Source of the DNA: Salinirubrum litoreum
Lineage (GTDB): Archaea > Halobacteriota > Halobacteria > Halobacteriales > Haloferacaceae
Assembly: GCF_020567425.1 (NCBI RefSeq)
Contig: NZ_JAJCVJ010000001.1
Location: 558,001-622,000, forward strand
Length of the DNA: 64,000 bases
Reading direction: 5' to 3'
Shown here: positions 8,913-17,742 of the stretch, in pieces
Layout of the letters: every line of letters starts with the position of its first letter
Numbering within the stretch: position 1 is the first letter of the stretch
Notes under the pieces: generated by a model
Database searches by the model: none
Told to the model about the DNA's origin: nothing
The model's input: the letters and a program-made list of their open reading frames with translations, nothing else
Made by a program: the position numbers and the translations under genes

Positions 8913-9944
8913 TCACTTGATCGTGACGTGCTCCGACTCCTCGTTCAGCGCCAGATTCGCCGCGATCTCGGCGTTCCGCATCGCGTACTGGGCCGTCTGC
9001 TGGAGGCTGACGAGCACCTCACGCACCTGCAGGAGGTCCTCGTTCGACAGTTCCGGCAGGTCGTTGAGAATCTCTTTCTCGCGGTCACTGATCTCCCGGA
9101 ACAGCGTCCGGACCTCGATCGTCTTGTCGTAGTCGCGCTCCACGACCGCCTGCACCGCCAGGGCCGTGATGTCGTCCACCTGATCCGTGAACTCCCGGAT
9201 GCGGCGCATCGTCGCCGAGTCGACGTTGAGGCTGTGGCCCTCGGCCTCCATGACGATCTCGGCGATGTCCTCGGCGTTGTCGGCCGTGAGTTCGAGGTTC
9301 TTCGCCACCGACCGGTAGCCGATCAACGGGAACCCCGACTCTAGCCCGACGGCCCGACAGAGGTTCGGGTTCTGGTAGGCCGTGAAGATCAGTCTGAGCA
9401 GGAGGACGAAGATCTTGTTCGCCTGCCGCTCCCGGTTCAGTGCGCGCTGTGCCAGATCGGGGTTGCCGTGAGCCAGCGACTTGATCGCCTCGCCGCGCAT
9501 CGTCGATCCGGTGTTCTCCAGTCGCTCCAGCAGGTTGTCCAGCGAGAAGTCCTCCGGGTCGACCGAACACCGGATGGCGATGCTCTCCGGCGTCTCCTCG
9601 ATCACGCCGAGGCCCATCAACTGCGTCTCGGCCTGGTACACCGCGTTGATCTGCTCCGAATCGAGCGCCCCGTCGGTCTTCTCGACGTGGATCACGCGCC
9701 GCCCAAGCACGTACTGCGCGAGGATCGACCGCTCCAGCGCACTCGCGTCGAGGTTGTCGGCCTTGATGATCGCCTCCGAGTCTTCGACGCTGGCCGACTC
9801 CGGCAGGACCGTCAGCGTCCCCTTTCCGCCCATCCGAAGCGACACCTCGTCACCTTTCTGCACGTCGTGTTCCTTCGCCCACTCTGCCGGCAACGTCATG
9901 GCTAACGTCGACGGTCCCAGCCGTTGCACCTTCCGCGTCTCCAT
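8913..9944 (-). CDS. PhoU-domain phosphate-uptake regulator with N-terminal AbrB-like domain
   Basis: Haloarchaeal PhoU-type protein. The N-terminal 50 residues (METRKVQRLGPSTLAMTLP, then a KGDEVSLR strand) form a SpoVT/AbrB-like DNA-binding swapped hairpin, followed by about 280 residues of helical PhoU bundles rich in EVVMEAEGHS-type amphipathic helices. Such proteins link phosphate transport to transcription. The ATG at 9944 matches the usual family N-terminus; a GTG at 9980 would add MKIKVIGCVQPF, and an AT-rich box near 9990 suits that longer form, so the start is not settled. No pst transporter genes are adjacent, which suggests it acts in trans. Confidence 0.82.
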   Translation of the reverse strand: METRKVQRLGPSTLAMTLPAEWAKEHDVQKGDEVSLRMGGKGTLTVLPESASVEDSEAIIKADNLDASALERSILAQYVLGRRVIHVEKTDGALDSEQINAVYQAETQLMGLGVIEETPESIAIRCSVDPEDFSLDNLLERLENTGSTMRGEAIKSLAHGNPDLAQRALNRERQANKIFVLLLRLIFTAYQNPNLCRAVGLESGFPLIGYRSVAKNLELTADNAEDIAEIVMEAEGHSLNVDSATMRRIREFTDQVDDITALAVQAVVERDYDKTIEVRTLFREISDREKEILNDLPELSNEDLLQVREVLVSLQQTAQYAMRNAEIAANLALNEESEHVTIK

Positions 9945-10114
9945 GAACGGTTGGACACATCCAATGACCTTAATCTTCACTGTATGCCAATAATACGGGA
10001 TAAATGAGGAAGAACGATCTACGGTAGTATTGATCGATCGAACTGTCCCGTGTTCAGGACAGTCACGCGATCCACGCTCGACGAGCGAGCAGGTAACTCA
10101 CGCCCGCCAGTCGG

Positions 10115-11206
10115 TCAGACAACTTCGAGGAGGCGACGCTCGAACCGACCGACCCGAACCCGCCGCCAGCCTCGAAGCTCCGCGTCCAGTTCCGGGTCGT
10201 CGGTGTCGACCCGCAGTTGCCCGATGTCGTCCAGTTTCGACCGGGAGGCGACGATCTCGATCTCACACTGCCGGATCACGGTCGGCGAGAGCTGTGGGTT
10301 CCCACGCCCGAAGACGAAGCCCTGTCCGCCGATCGGCGAGACGACGATCACGTTTCGATCACCCAGCGCGTCCAGGATCTCCGACTCGGTCGCGTCCCGG
10401 ACCAGTACCTCGCCGTCCCGCCACACGTCCACGCCCAGTGGTGAGCCGTCGAATCCGAGTTCCGATTTGATCGCCCCGACCGTGCTCCCCGGTCCCAGAA
10501 CGTAGGTCACACCCGACTCGGTGTCGTCGGCGAACCCTTCGGCCAGCGACTCGACGGTGCCGCCGCCGGTCTGTTTCGACGACTGGAGGTCGTCGGCGAC
10601 CGGCACTCGCGCCACGGCCCGGAGTTCCGGGTGGACCTCGCCCGCGCGGTAGTCGTCCTCGTCGATGTCCAGCACCTCCCGCGACTCGGTACGGGAGAAG
10701 GTCAGGGCGATCTCCCCGGCGTCCTCCGGAGAGACCGCGAACACCGACGAGTAGACCTTCACGCCGCCGGGACAGCCGAGCATCGGCACCTCGGTCCCCG
10801 AGAGCGTCTCGGCGACGTCCACCGCGGTCCCGTCGCCGCCGACGAACAGGACGAGGTCGACACCCGCCTCGACGAACGCCCGGACTGCCTCGCGAGTGTC
10901 CGCGGCGGTCGTCTCTACTTCGCTGGTGGACACCGACGCCGAGTCGACCACCGCCGCAGGCCGACCGACCACCTCGGGATCGAAGCCGGCTTCGCGGGCC
11001 AGCGACTCGCCCATCGGATCGCCGTAGGTGAGGAGTTCGACCGGTTCGCCGGCGTCGGCGAGGACGGTCAACATCCGGCGGGTGCGGTCCGGCGCGCGCG
11101 GTTCGGCACCGAGTGCCCGCGCCTCCGCGACCTTCCCGTCGGTGCCCTTCAGTCCCACCCGACCGCCCATCCCCGCGATGGGGTTGACGACGACGCCGAT
11201 TCGCAT
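10115..11206 (-). CDS. ATP-NAD kinase-family protein
   Basis: NAD-kinase-like fold. The first strand reads MRIGVVVNPIAGMGG, and LFVGGDGTAVDVAE near residue 107 carries the GGDGT phosphate-binding motif; a later GPGST segment is also conserved. The protein is 363 residues, longer than a plain NAD kinase, and belongs to the archaeal group with an N-terminal segment rich in RAPDRT-type residues and a C-terminal extension. It may phosphorylate NAD or a related diol substrate. The start at 11206 is set by MRIGVVVNP; the longer frame upstream lacks homology. Monocistronic. Confidence 0.82.
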   Translation of the reverse strand: MRIGVVVNPIAGMGGRVGLKGTDGKVAEARALGAEPRAPDRTRRMLTVLADAGEPVELLTYGDPMGESLAREAGFDPEVVGRPAAVVDSASVSTSEVETTAADTREAVRAFVEAGVDLVLFVGGDGTAVDVAETLSGTEVPMLGCPGGVKVYSSVFAVSPEDAGEIALTFSRTESREVLDIDEDDYRAGEVHPELRAVARVPVADDLQSSKQTGGGTVESLAEGFADDTESGVTYVLGPGSTVGAIKSELGFDGSPLGVDVWRDGEVLVRDATESEILDALGDRNVIVVSPIGGQGFVFGRGNPQLSPTVIRQCEIEIVASRSKLDDIGQLRVDTDDPELDAELRGWRRVRVGRFERRLLEVV

Positions 11207-11320
11207 GGCTGATCGGTCGGCCGGCGGCAGGAAAAGTCGTCCGACTCGGTGTCGGCCGTATCGGTCGTGACGCGTCGACCCGGTCACGGGGTCGGCGTCA
11301 CCGACCGGCGGTGACGACGC

Positions 11321-11683
11321 TCAGTACTCCTCGTACGCGAGGTTCATGATCCACTGTGAGATGGCGTCGCTGTTGGGGTCGACTTCCTCTTCGCCGACGA
11401 ACGGCGAGAGCATGTCGCCGGCCATCAACAGCGAGAAGTCGAGGTCGCGGGGGGCTGGCTGGAGGTAGTAGGTGTTGTGGCCCTCGTAGACCGTCTTCTC
11501 CCGGTCGATCAGTTCCATCTCGGCGAGGCGTTCGATGATCCGGCTCCCCTTCCGCGAGGAGATGTCGAGTTCCTTCCAGAAGTCGCTCTGGTGGATGCCG
11601 CCGGTCTCGCGGATGAGTTCGAGACCACGATACTCGTCCTCAGAGAGGTCGGCTTCCAGATCGGACACACTCACGCAGACCAC
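11321..11683 (-). CDS. Small winged-helix DNA-binding protein (MarR-like)
   Basis: A 117-120 residue single-domain regulator. ELIRETGGIHQSDFWKELDI followed by SSRKGSRIIERLAEMELI is a helix-turn-helix with its wing in the KTVYEGHNTYYL strands. The C-terminal half (LDFSLLMAGDMLSPF) is hydrophobic and probably dimerises. Start choice is uncertain: GTG codons at 11683, 11674 and 11668 all fit. A TTTAAAC box at about 11736-11742 would place transcription near 11715, leaving a short leader that also contains an ATG (11709) opening a 12-codon overlapping frame. The target is unknown; neighbours give no clue. Confidence 0.75.
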   Translation of the reverse strand: MVCVSVSDLEADLSEDEYRGLELIRETGGIHQSDFWKELDISSRKGSRIIERLAEMELIDREKTVYEGHNTYYLQPAPRDLDFSLLMAGDMLSPFVGEEEVDPNSDAISQWIMNLAYEEY

Positions 11684-11734
11684 CCCGAACTGTCGGTGAA
11701 CGCGGTCATACCACCTACTCGTCCCGCGAGTCGT

Positions 11735-12475
11735 TTAAACTTGGCTTTCGACCGGACGGTACTCGGTCTCGCAGGGTGGTCCGTCGGCGAAGCGGTAGCT
11801 GACGCCCTCCGCACCGATCGAGACGAGCGAGGACGACCGCGTGCCGAAGCCGTCGCCGTGGATGCAGACGCCGAAGTCGTGGTCTCGGATGGCGTCACGC
11901 GCGCGGTCCAGCCACCCACCGGACGACTCGCCCGGTTCCGGTTGGAGCGCATCGTAGAGTCGCCGGGCGTTGTCGGCCTGCTGGCGACCGATCTTCGGCC
12001 GTTCCTCCGGCACGAAGAAGTCGTCGTCCGCCCCAACGTTGACGACGACGTGGACGCCGGGGTCGAAGTTCCGGACCGCGAGCAAGCCGTCCCACTCCAG
12101 CAGGATGGCCGCGTTCGCGTCGGCGACGACCAGGTTGAACCCCTCGTAACTCCGCTCGCGTAACTCGCGCTCGACCAGTCGGGCGGCGTCCTCGGCGGAC
12201 TGCTGGCGGAGTGCGTCCCGGACCAGCAGGCCCCGCGAGCGCTGGCCGACCAACCCGTCGCCCACCCACCGGTTCGTGATCGCGACGAACAGACCGTGTT
12301 CGTTGTAGCCGATCCACGTCCCGCCGGCCTCGGCGTCCTGCGGCGCGACGACACCGGGGTCGCGCTCCAGTGTCGTCGGCGGGCGCGAGGGGCGGTCTAT
12401 CGCCTCGTCACGGTTCGCCGCGACGACCACGGGCGCGTCCGGAAACACCTGCCACGCGAGGGTGAGAGTGCACAC
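11735..12475 (-). CDS. NRDE/TANGO2-like Ntn-hydrolase-fold protein
   Basis: TANGO2-like proteins carry an Asn-Arg-Asp-Glu motif, seen here as VVAANRDEAIDRPS near residue 17, and GTWIGYNEHGLFVAITNR follows. The start is a GTG directly before a TGC codon, so the mature protein would begin with Cys, the position expected for an N-terminal nucleophile. The TTAAAT-type box at 12499-12506 lies 24-31 bases upstream, supporting this leaderless start over a 22-residue longer form. Eukaryotic relatives are tied to haem and lipid handling; the archaeal role is unknown. 246 residues. Confidence 0.8.
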   Translation of the reverse strand: MCTLTLAWQVFPDAPVVVAANRDEAIDRPSRPPTTLERDPGVVAPQDAEAGGTWIGYNEHGLFVAITNRWVGDGLVGQRSRGLLVRDALRQQSAEDAARLVERELRERSYEGFNLVVADANAAILLEWDGLLAVRNFDPGVHVVVNVGADDDFFVPEERPKIGRQQADNARRLYDALQPEPGESSGGWLDRARDAIRDHDFGVCIHGDGFGTRSSSLVSIGAEGVSYRFADGPPCETEYRPVESQV

Positions 12476-12498
12476 GACCCGTAGTAGGTGCGCCCCGG

Positions 12499-12506
12499 AT
12501 TTAACT
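12499..12506 (-). promoter_or_regulatory. TATA-like box of the TANGO2-like gene
   Basis: ATTTAACT on the plus strand (AGTTAAAT on the coding strand) lies 24-31 bases before the GTG start at 12475. The spacing is that of a leaderless archaeal promoter and decides the start codon of this gene. Confidence 0.6.
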
Positions 12507-12591
12507 CCTGTTCGGTGGGGCGTACCGCCTCGGCACCGCACTCTGTGAACCGGCGCACATCCTTAACACCGGTCCCGCCGAACCGCCGCGC

Positions 12592-13215
12592 ATGCCAGCA
12601 GACGACAGCGACTCGCGCACCCCTGACGACGACAGCGACTCGCCCACTCTCGACGACGACGCGATGCGTAACTTCCCGGTGCCGGACTTCGAAGACCTCC
12701 CCGACGACCTCCAGGCGCGGATCGCCGAGGAGACCGACCGCGCCGGCTTCACGCCGAACGTCTTCGCGGGGTTCGCCTACAAGCCGTCGCACTTCCGGGC
12801 GTTCTTCGACTACCACGACGCCCTCGTCGACGACACTGCACTGGACCGAGAGGAGGTCGAGATGATCGTCGTCGCGGTCTCCGGCGTCAACCACTGCTAC
12901 TACTGCAACGTCGCGCACGGCGCACTCGCCCGGATCTACGCTAAGTCACCGAAACTCGCGGACCAGTTGGTCGCCAACTACCGGACCGCCGACGTGAGCG
13001 AGCGGCGGAAGACCATGCTCGACGTGGCCGTCAAACTCACCGAGTCGCCCGCCGAAGTGACCGAAGCAGATCTGGACCGACTGGCAGACGCCGGCTACTC
13101 CGAGGAGGCGATGTGGGACATCGCGTCCGTGACGGCCTTCTTCAACCTCTCGAACCGGATGGCGATGTTCGCCGACATGCGCCCGAACGACGAGTTCCAC
13201 ACGATGGGGCGGTAG
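12592..13215 (+). CDS. AhpD-like peroxidase-related protein (carboxymuconolactone decarboxylase family)
   Basis: Member of the AhpD-like alkylhydroperoxidase group. The redox pair CYYC in VNHCYYCNVAH near residue 101 is the family CxxC plus downstream His. A LARIYAKSP segment and repeated helices complete the fold. The first 24 residues are an acidic, repetitive tail (DDSDSRTPDDDSDSPT) that looks like a halophilic decoration; a later ATG (MRNFPVPDF) would skip it. A CCTTAACAC box about 30 bases upstream fits the first ATG. The role is probably thiol-based peroxide or radical defence. It sits just upstream of the copper cluster, where redox stress would be relevant, though that link is only inferred. 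Confidence 0.82.
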   Translation: MPADDSDSRTPDDDSDSPTLDDDAMRNFPVPDFEDLPDDLQARIAEETDRAGFTPNVFAGFAYKPSHFRAFFDYHDALVDDTALDREEVEMIVVAVSGVNHCYYCNVAHGALARIYAKSPKLADQLVANYRTADVSERRKTMLDVAVKLTESPAEVTEADLDRLADAGYSEEAMWDIASVTAFFNLSNRMAMFADMRPNDEFHTMGR

Positions 13216-13235
13216 GCTCGCCGTCCGTTCCTTCG

Positions 13236-13430
13236 TCAGGCGCTCGCGTCGTAGCCAGCGTCCTGCACGGCGACGATCAGATCGAGTGGGTCGGCGTCTC
13301 CCTCGACGGTCGCGGCGTTCGACTCGTGATCTGCGGTCGCGCTCTCTACGCCCTCGACGCCTTCGAGTGCCTCGACCACGGCGGCTTCACAGGAGCCACA
13401 GCTCATCCCTTCGACGGTGAGTGACGTCAT
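13236..13430 (-). CDS. Heavy-metal-associated (CopZ-like) copper chaperone
   Basis: A 64-residue single HMA domain with the metal-binding motif MSCGSC at residues 9-14, predicted to carry Cu(I) to the ATPase CopA encoded just beyond. The length is that of free-standing chaperones. The acidic surface (EGVEGVESATADHES) is normal for halophiles. It is divergent from the Lrp/TRASH regulator; the 216-base shared upstream region may hold regulator sites. The start ATG at 13430 gives the complete beta-alpha-beta fold. Confidence 0.88.
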   Translation of the reverse strand: MTSLTVEGMSCGSCEAAVVEALEGVEGVESATADHESNAATVEGDADPLDLIVAVQDAGYDASA

Positions 13431-13600
13431 ACGACGGACTACGAAATCGACACCCAAATCGCTTTCTGCACCACCGCTCTGCCGCGAGCGACCGGTCGAT
13501 CCGGAGCGTGTTCGTGCGGAACCCACAACCGGGCGTCCGCCGGATCGGTGCCGATCCGCGAGTGAAACACACGAAACAATGTGACTGTAGTTAGACAGAG

Positions 13601-13621
13601 AGTCATAGCAAAAAAGTCATA
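13601..13621. promoter_or_regulatory. AGTCATA direct repeat before the Lrp/TRASH regulator
   Basis: AGTCATA occurs at 13601-13607 and 13615-13621, 14 bases apart with an A-rich spacer, at 26-46 bases before the regulator ATG (13647). This overlaps where TATA and BRE elements should sit, so it is a candidate autoregulatory operator. Visible only as a repeat; binding is inferred. Confidence 0.35.
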
Positions 13622-13646
13622 CACCAGAACGACCAAAGTGAGTCGT

Positions 13647-14231
13647 ATGCGTGACTTAGACGACACGGATCGACAGATCCTCCGACTCCTGCTGGAAGAC
13701 GGTCGCCGGCCGTTCAGCGGGATCGCTGAGGAAGTCGACCTGTCCCCGCCTGCGGTCTCCGACCGAGTCGACCGACTCCAATCGCTCGGTGTGATCGACC
13801 GGTTCACGGTCGATCTGGACCGCTCGAAGCTCTCCGAAGGTGTGCCGGTCCTCCTCGACTTGACGGTCGACCCCGGGTCCGCCGGCGAGATCAGAGCGGC
13901 CATCGCCGACCTCGACTGGGTCGAGCACGTCTTCGAGACCGCCGGTGCCCGGGTCCTCTGTAAGGGGATCGCCGCCGACCGGAGGATCGCCCCTCTCGTG
14001 GCCGAGGCGGTCGATCTCGACCTGATCGAGGAGTACGACGTCCACCTGCTCGCGGAGAGTTCGTGGACACCGACGCTCGGCGACGCCGAACTCGTGTTGT
14101 CGTGTACCGAGTGTGGCCGAACCGTCGGGGCCGAGGGCGAGTCGCTGACGCTGGACGGCGGCCGTCTCCACTTCTGTTCGGAGTCGTGTGCCTCCGAGCA
14201 CCGCGAGGAAGAAGCGCTCACCGCAGATTGA
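13647..14231 (+). CDS. Lrp/AsnC regulator with C-terminal TRASH metal-binding domain
   Basis: Residues 1-60 form the AsnC-type helix-turn-helix (LDDTDRQILRLLLEDGRRPF, then LSPPAVSDRVDRL), residues 65-145 a degenerate RAM-like sensor, and residues 155-185 a TRASH zinc-knuckle-like motif CTECG...HFCSESC with four Cys positioned to bind metal. In Halobacterium a regulator of this architecture is known to control a copper ATPase, and here it lies between the CopZ-like and CopA genes, so it is predicted to sense copper and regulate both. The ATG at 13647 starts the HTH domain directly. A paralogue lies at 50969. Confidence 0.88.
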   Translation: MRDLDDTDRQILRLLLEDGRRPFSGIAEEVDLSPPAVSDRVDRLQSLGVIDRFTVDLDRSKLSEGVPVLLDLTVDPGSAGEIRAAIADLDWVEHVFETAGARVLCKGIAADRRIAPLVAEAVDLDLIEEYDVHLLAESSWTPTLGDAELVLSCTECGRTVGAEGESLTLDGGRLHFCSESCASEHREEEALTAD

Positions 14232-14396
14232 TTCGCCGGACCCACACCCTCTTTGCGCGTTCGGTCTTCGGTCTCGGATCGAAAGATTCGACCGGTCTGG
14301 ACTTTCGACTCGGGCGTTTGCCTGCGCTACGACACTTGCTCTCGAAGGGACAAAGGGATTGAACGAGTAGTGCGTAGGAACGAGTAAGGTGAGATC

Positions 14397-16967
14397 GTGA
14401 CACGCGTCAGAATCGAGATCGGCGGGATGTCGTGTGCGAACTGCTCGACGACCGTCACGGAGGCGATAGAACGCCTCGACGGGATCGAGTCGGTGAACGT
14501 CAACTACGCGACCGACGAGGGGACGGTCGAGTACGACCCCGAACAGGTGTCGCTCCGGGAGATTCACGAGGCGGTCGAGTCGGCGGGGTACACCCCGATC
14601 TCGGCCGAACTGACGGTCGCCGTGACCGACATGTCCTGTGCGAACTGCGCGGAGACGATCCAGACGCGTCTGCTCGACACGGAGGGGGTCCTCTCGGCGG
14701 AGGTGAACTACGCGACCGACGAGGCGCAGGTCTCGTACGATCCCGGCGTCGCCTCCCGCGACGACATCTACGACGCTATCGAGAACGCCGGCTACAGTCC
14801 GGTCCGGGAGGAGAGCGACGACGGGACGGACGGAGCGAGTGCGGCCGACGCCGCACGCGACGCCGAGACCGCCCGCCAGCGGCGACTCGTCCTGTTCGGT
14901 GCGCTCCTCTCGATTCCGCTGTCGGTGCTGACGATGGGCGGACTGGTCGGGATTCCGGTCCCCGACGCCGTCTTCGGACTCGGGAAGGAGTGGATCGCGC
15001 TTCTGTTGGCCACGCCGGTCCAGGTCGTCCTCGGTCGGGAGTTCTACGAGAACTCCTACACCGCCCTCGTGAAGAACCGGACCGCGAACATGGACGTGCT
15101 GATCGCCATGGGGTCGACGACTGCGTACGTCTACTCCGTGGCGGTCCTGCTGGCCCTGATCCCCGGTGGACTCTACTTCGAGAGCGCCGCGCTGATCCTG
15201 ACGTTCATCACGCTCGGCAACTACCTCGAAGCCCGGTCGAAGAGTCGGGCCGGCGACGCCATCCGGCAACTGCTGGAGATGGAAGCCGACACCGCTCGCC
15301 TGGTCACCGAGACCGAGGACGGCTACGCAGACGAGCGTGAGGTGGACCGCGACGAGGTGCAGGTCGGCGACGTGATGAAGGTCAAGCCCGGCGAGCAGAT
15401 CCCGACCGACGGCGAGGTGATCGACGGGGAGTCGGCAGTCGACGAGTCGATGGTCACCGGCGAGTCGGTGCCGGTCGAGAAGGAACCGGGCGACGAGGTG
15501 GTCGGCTCCACGATCAACGAGAACGGCGTCCTGTACGTCCGGGCGACGAAGGTCGGGTCGGAGACCGCCATCCAGCAGATCGTCTCGATGGTCCGGGACG
15601 CCCAGAGCCGCCAGCCCGAGATCCAGACGCTGGCGGACCGCATCTCGGCGTACTTCGTCCCGGCCGTGATCGTCAACGCGCTGGCGTGGGGGACGCTCTG
15701 GTATCTGTTCCCCGAGACACTCTCCGGATTGGTCACGAGTCTCCCGCTGTGGGGGCTGGTCGGCGGCGGCCCGGCCGCCATCACGCCCTTCGAGTTCGGC
15801 GTGGTCGTCTTCGCCAGTGCGGTGCTGATCGCGTGTCCCTGTGCGCTCGGTCTCGCCACGCCGGCCGCGACGATGGTCGGCACCGCCATCGGTGCGACCC
15901 ACGGCATCCTGTTCAAGGGTGGCGACGTACTGGAGCGCGTCCGGGACGTGGACACCGTCGTCTTCGACAAGACCGGGACGTTGACCGAGGGCGAGATGGA
16001 ACTGACCGACGCGCAGGTCGTCGGGGCGCGGGCCGACGGTGCGGCCCCGGTCGAGGAGTCGGACGCCGAGGGCGTCAGCGAGGCGTTCCTGCTGGAAGTC
16101 GCCGCCTCTGCGGAGCGCGGCAGTGAACACCCCATCGCGCAGGCGGTCGTGGCCGGAGCCGAGGAGCGCGGCGTCGACGTCTCGGAGCCGACCGCGTTCA
16201 TGAACGTCGCGGGGAAGGGCGTCCGCGCCCGGACCGACCACGGCACGGTCCTCGTCGGGACGCCCGCACTCCTGCGGGACGACGACGTGGACCCCACGCC
16301 GGCAGACGAGGCTCGCGAGGAACTCGAGTCGCAGGGGAAGACGGCGATGCTGGTCGCACTCGACGGCGACCTGCTGGGGGTGCTCGCGGTCGCGGACACG
16401 GTGAAAGAGTCGGCACAGCAGGCGGTCGCGGACCTCCGGGGGCGCGGCAAGACGGTGATGCTGCTGACGGGCGACAACGAGCGCACCGCCCGCGCGGTGG
16501 CAGGGCAGGTCGGCATCGACCCCGAGAACGTCCGGGCGGAGGTGCTCCCGGACGAGAAGGCCGACACGGTGGAGTCGATCCAGTCGGACGGTTCGCGGGC
16601 GATGATGGTCGGCGACGGCGTGAACGACGCGCCCGCGCTGGCGGCCGCGTTCGTCGGCGTGGCCATCGGCTCCGGGACCGACGTGGCCATCGAGGCGGCG
16701 GACGTGACCCTGATGCGTGACGACCCGGCAGACGTGCTTCGGGCGATCAACGTCTCGGAGGGAACGCTGCGGAAGATCAAGCAGAACCTCTTCTGGGCGC
16801 TGGCGTACAACACGGCGATGATCCCACTCGCGTCGCTGGGCCTGCTCCAGCCGGTCTTCGCGGCCGGCGCGATGGCGTTCTCCTCGGTGTCGGTGCTGGC
16901 GAACAGTCTCGCCTTCCGCCGGTACGATCCGGACTCGCGGTACGAGGTGCTGGGCTTCCTGCGGTGA
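14397..16967 (+). CDS. copA: Copper-exporting P1B-type ATPase
   Basis: Pumps Cu(I)/Ag(I) out of the cell. Two N-terminal HMA domains each carry MSCANC (residues about 11 and 80). Eight membrane helices follow; the transport site CPC is in [12 protein letters not shown], the phosphorylated Asp in [10 protein letters not shown], the nucleotide-domain HP in SEHPIAQ, and the hinge in [10 protein letters not shown]. Length (856) and order are complete. The start is a GTG 165 bases after the Lrp/TRASH gene, so it may have its own promoter. The C-terminus ...YEVLGFLR is typical, yet the same frame stays open after the TGA for 49 more acidic codons. Confidence 0.93.
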   Translation: MTRVRIEIGGMSCANCSTTVTEAIERLDGIESVNVNYATDEGTVEYDPEQVSLREIHEAVESAGYTPISAELTVAVTDMSCANCAETIQTRLLDTEGVLSAEVNYATDEAQVSYDPGVASRDDIYDAIENAGYSPVREESDDGTDGASAADAARDAETARQRRLVLFGALLSIPLSVLTMGGLVGIPVPDAVFGLGKEWIALLLATPVQVVLGREFYENSYTALVKNRTANMDVLIAMGSTTAYVYSVAVLLALIPGGLYFESAALILTFITLGNYLEARSKSRAGDAIRQLLEMEADTARLVTETEDGYADEREVDRDEVQVGDVMKVKPGEQIPTDGEVIDGESAVDESMVTGESVPVEKEPGDEVVGSTINENGVLYVRATKVGSETAIQQIVSMVRDAQSRQPEIQTLADRISAYFVPAVIVNALAWGTLWYLFPETLSGLVTSLPLWGLVGGGPAAITPFEFGVVVFASAVLIACPCALGLATPAATMVGTAIGATHGILFKGGDVLERVRDVDTVVFDKTGTLTEGEMELTDAQVVGARADGAAPVEESDAEGVSEAFLLEVAASAERGSEHPIAQAVVAGAEERGVDVSEPTAFMNVAGKGVRARTDHGTVLVGTPALLRDDDVDPTPADEAREELESQGKTAMLVALDGDLLGVLAVADTVKESAQQAVADLRGRGKTVMLLTGDNERTARAVAGQVGIDPENVRAEVLPDEKADTVESIQSDGSRAMMVGDGVNDAPALAAAFVGVAIGSGTDVAIEAADVTLMRDDPADVLRAINVSEGTLRKIKQNLFWALAYNTAMIPLASLGLLQPVFAAGAMAFSSVSVLANSLAFRRYDPDSRYEVLGFLR

Positions 16968-17117
16968 GACTCGGGAGACGGATTTTACTGGTCGGTCGTG
17001 GATTCGGGTGGAGGTGTAGGTTCGGTGGGAGAGAACTCGTTCAGATACGTCGTGGAGAACTTTGCCGAGTCGGCCGCAGACGACTCTGCCGGATCGGTCG
17101 CAGACGACGAGAGCTGA
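16968..17117 (+). other. Open in-frame tail after the copA stop
   Basis: Directly after the copA TGA the same frame runs 49 codons to the next TGA at 17115. Its composition is haloarchaeal (YVVENFAESAADDSAGSVAD near the end), unlike the arginine-rich translations of other spacer frames. A GTG at 16998 could start a 39-residue protein, but the TTTTAC box at 16983 is too close for that. It may be a relic, a readthrough extension or chance. An imperfect 24-nt duplication (GCCGAGTCGGCCGCAGACGA and a variant) lies inside it. Confidence 0.3.
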
Positions 17118-17170
17118 AAGCCCCCGGCGTCTCGACCACTGTCAGAAGCACGCTCTGACGAACCTTCGTC

Positions 17171-17475
17171 ACCGGCGCTGTGCGCCGGTTGCTGGCGGGA
17201 CCTCCGGTCCCGGTCTGTCGTCGGCGCGCCGCGCCGACTGCCAGCGAGACCCTCGGTCTCGCCCTGTTCGCAGGCTCACGAAGACCGCCGCGACTCGGTG
17301 TCGTTCGAGAGAGCGAAGCTCTCTCGTGATGACGAGAGACGCCGAGGGCGTCTCTCGAACCACGCGCCTCAGTCGGCGAGTCAGCAAGCTGACTCGCCTC
17401 CGTCCGGTGCTTACGTCGTCGCGGCGGGGTCGAGATTCTGGAGAGCGAAGCTCTCCACCGTCTCGTTCACGAGAC
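17171..17475. repeat. Array of nine short perfect hairpins
   Basis: Within 305 bases there are nine inverted repeats with tiny loops. Arm pairs are 17171-17178/17182-17189, 17196-17202/17206-17212, 17220-17227/17231-17238, 17244-17251/17255-17262, 17306-17314/17318-17326, 17333-17343/17347-17357, 17375-17385/17388-17398, 17439-17446/17450-17457 and 17460-17466/17469-17475. Stems are 7-11 bp and all perfect. Loops are TGT, TCC, GCC, CTC, GAA, GAG, AA, GAA and TC. The stems differ in sequence, so this is repetition of shape and not of sequence. No gene is visible here. Confidence 0.85.
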
Positions 17476-17556
17476 CGCCGGCCCCTTCCAGTCCCACCCG
17501 AACTCTGCGACCCATCGTGTCGTCACTGGTGGTCACCCGGCGTGTCGTCTGGCGGA

Positions 17557-17690
17557 CTGGAATCCGGCAGTCGCAGTGATCCCCGAACCTCCCCGACTGC
17601 TGACGGCGCGCCCTGCGAGCAGACCACTCGCTGTCGCTCGGACACTGCTCGGGTCGGTTCGCCAGCAGATCGCGTCCTGTCGGATTCCGG
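17557..17690. ncRNA. Dispersed structured element 1, copy A
   Basis: About 135 bases, closely related to 50133-50265. An outer helix pairs 17559-17566 (GGAATCCG) with 17681-17688 and extends inward through GCAG/CTGT to 12 bp with one G-T pair. An inner hairpin pairs 17616-17622 (CGAGCAG) with 17645-17651 around a 22-base loop. A further pair, GCAGTCG/CGACTGC, lies in the left part. Copy B keeps the outer and inner helices while changing the paired bases. The conserved unpaired words include GTCGCTCGGACA and CGCCAGCAGATCGCGTCC. The transcribed strand is unknown. No promoter is obvious. Confidence 0.6.
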
Positions 17691-17742
17691 GCTGTCGTCG
17701 GCTGTTCGGGTGACTGGTGATGCGCGCGGTTTTACCGAAAGT

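Noticed and set aside
9945-9980. N-terminal extension of the PhoU-like protein from GTG at 9980
   Set aside because: Not excluded, but the family usually starts at METRKVQRLG; I kept the shorter form and noted the alternative.
13656-16241. Very long leftward open frame across the Lrp/TRASH and copA genes
   Set aside because: It is antisense to two genes with complete motifs, and its product (DDRR-type composition) matches nothing. It is a shadow of codon bias.
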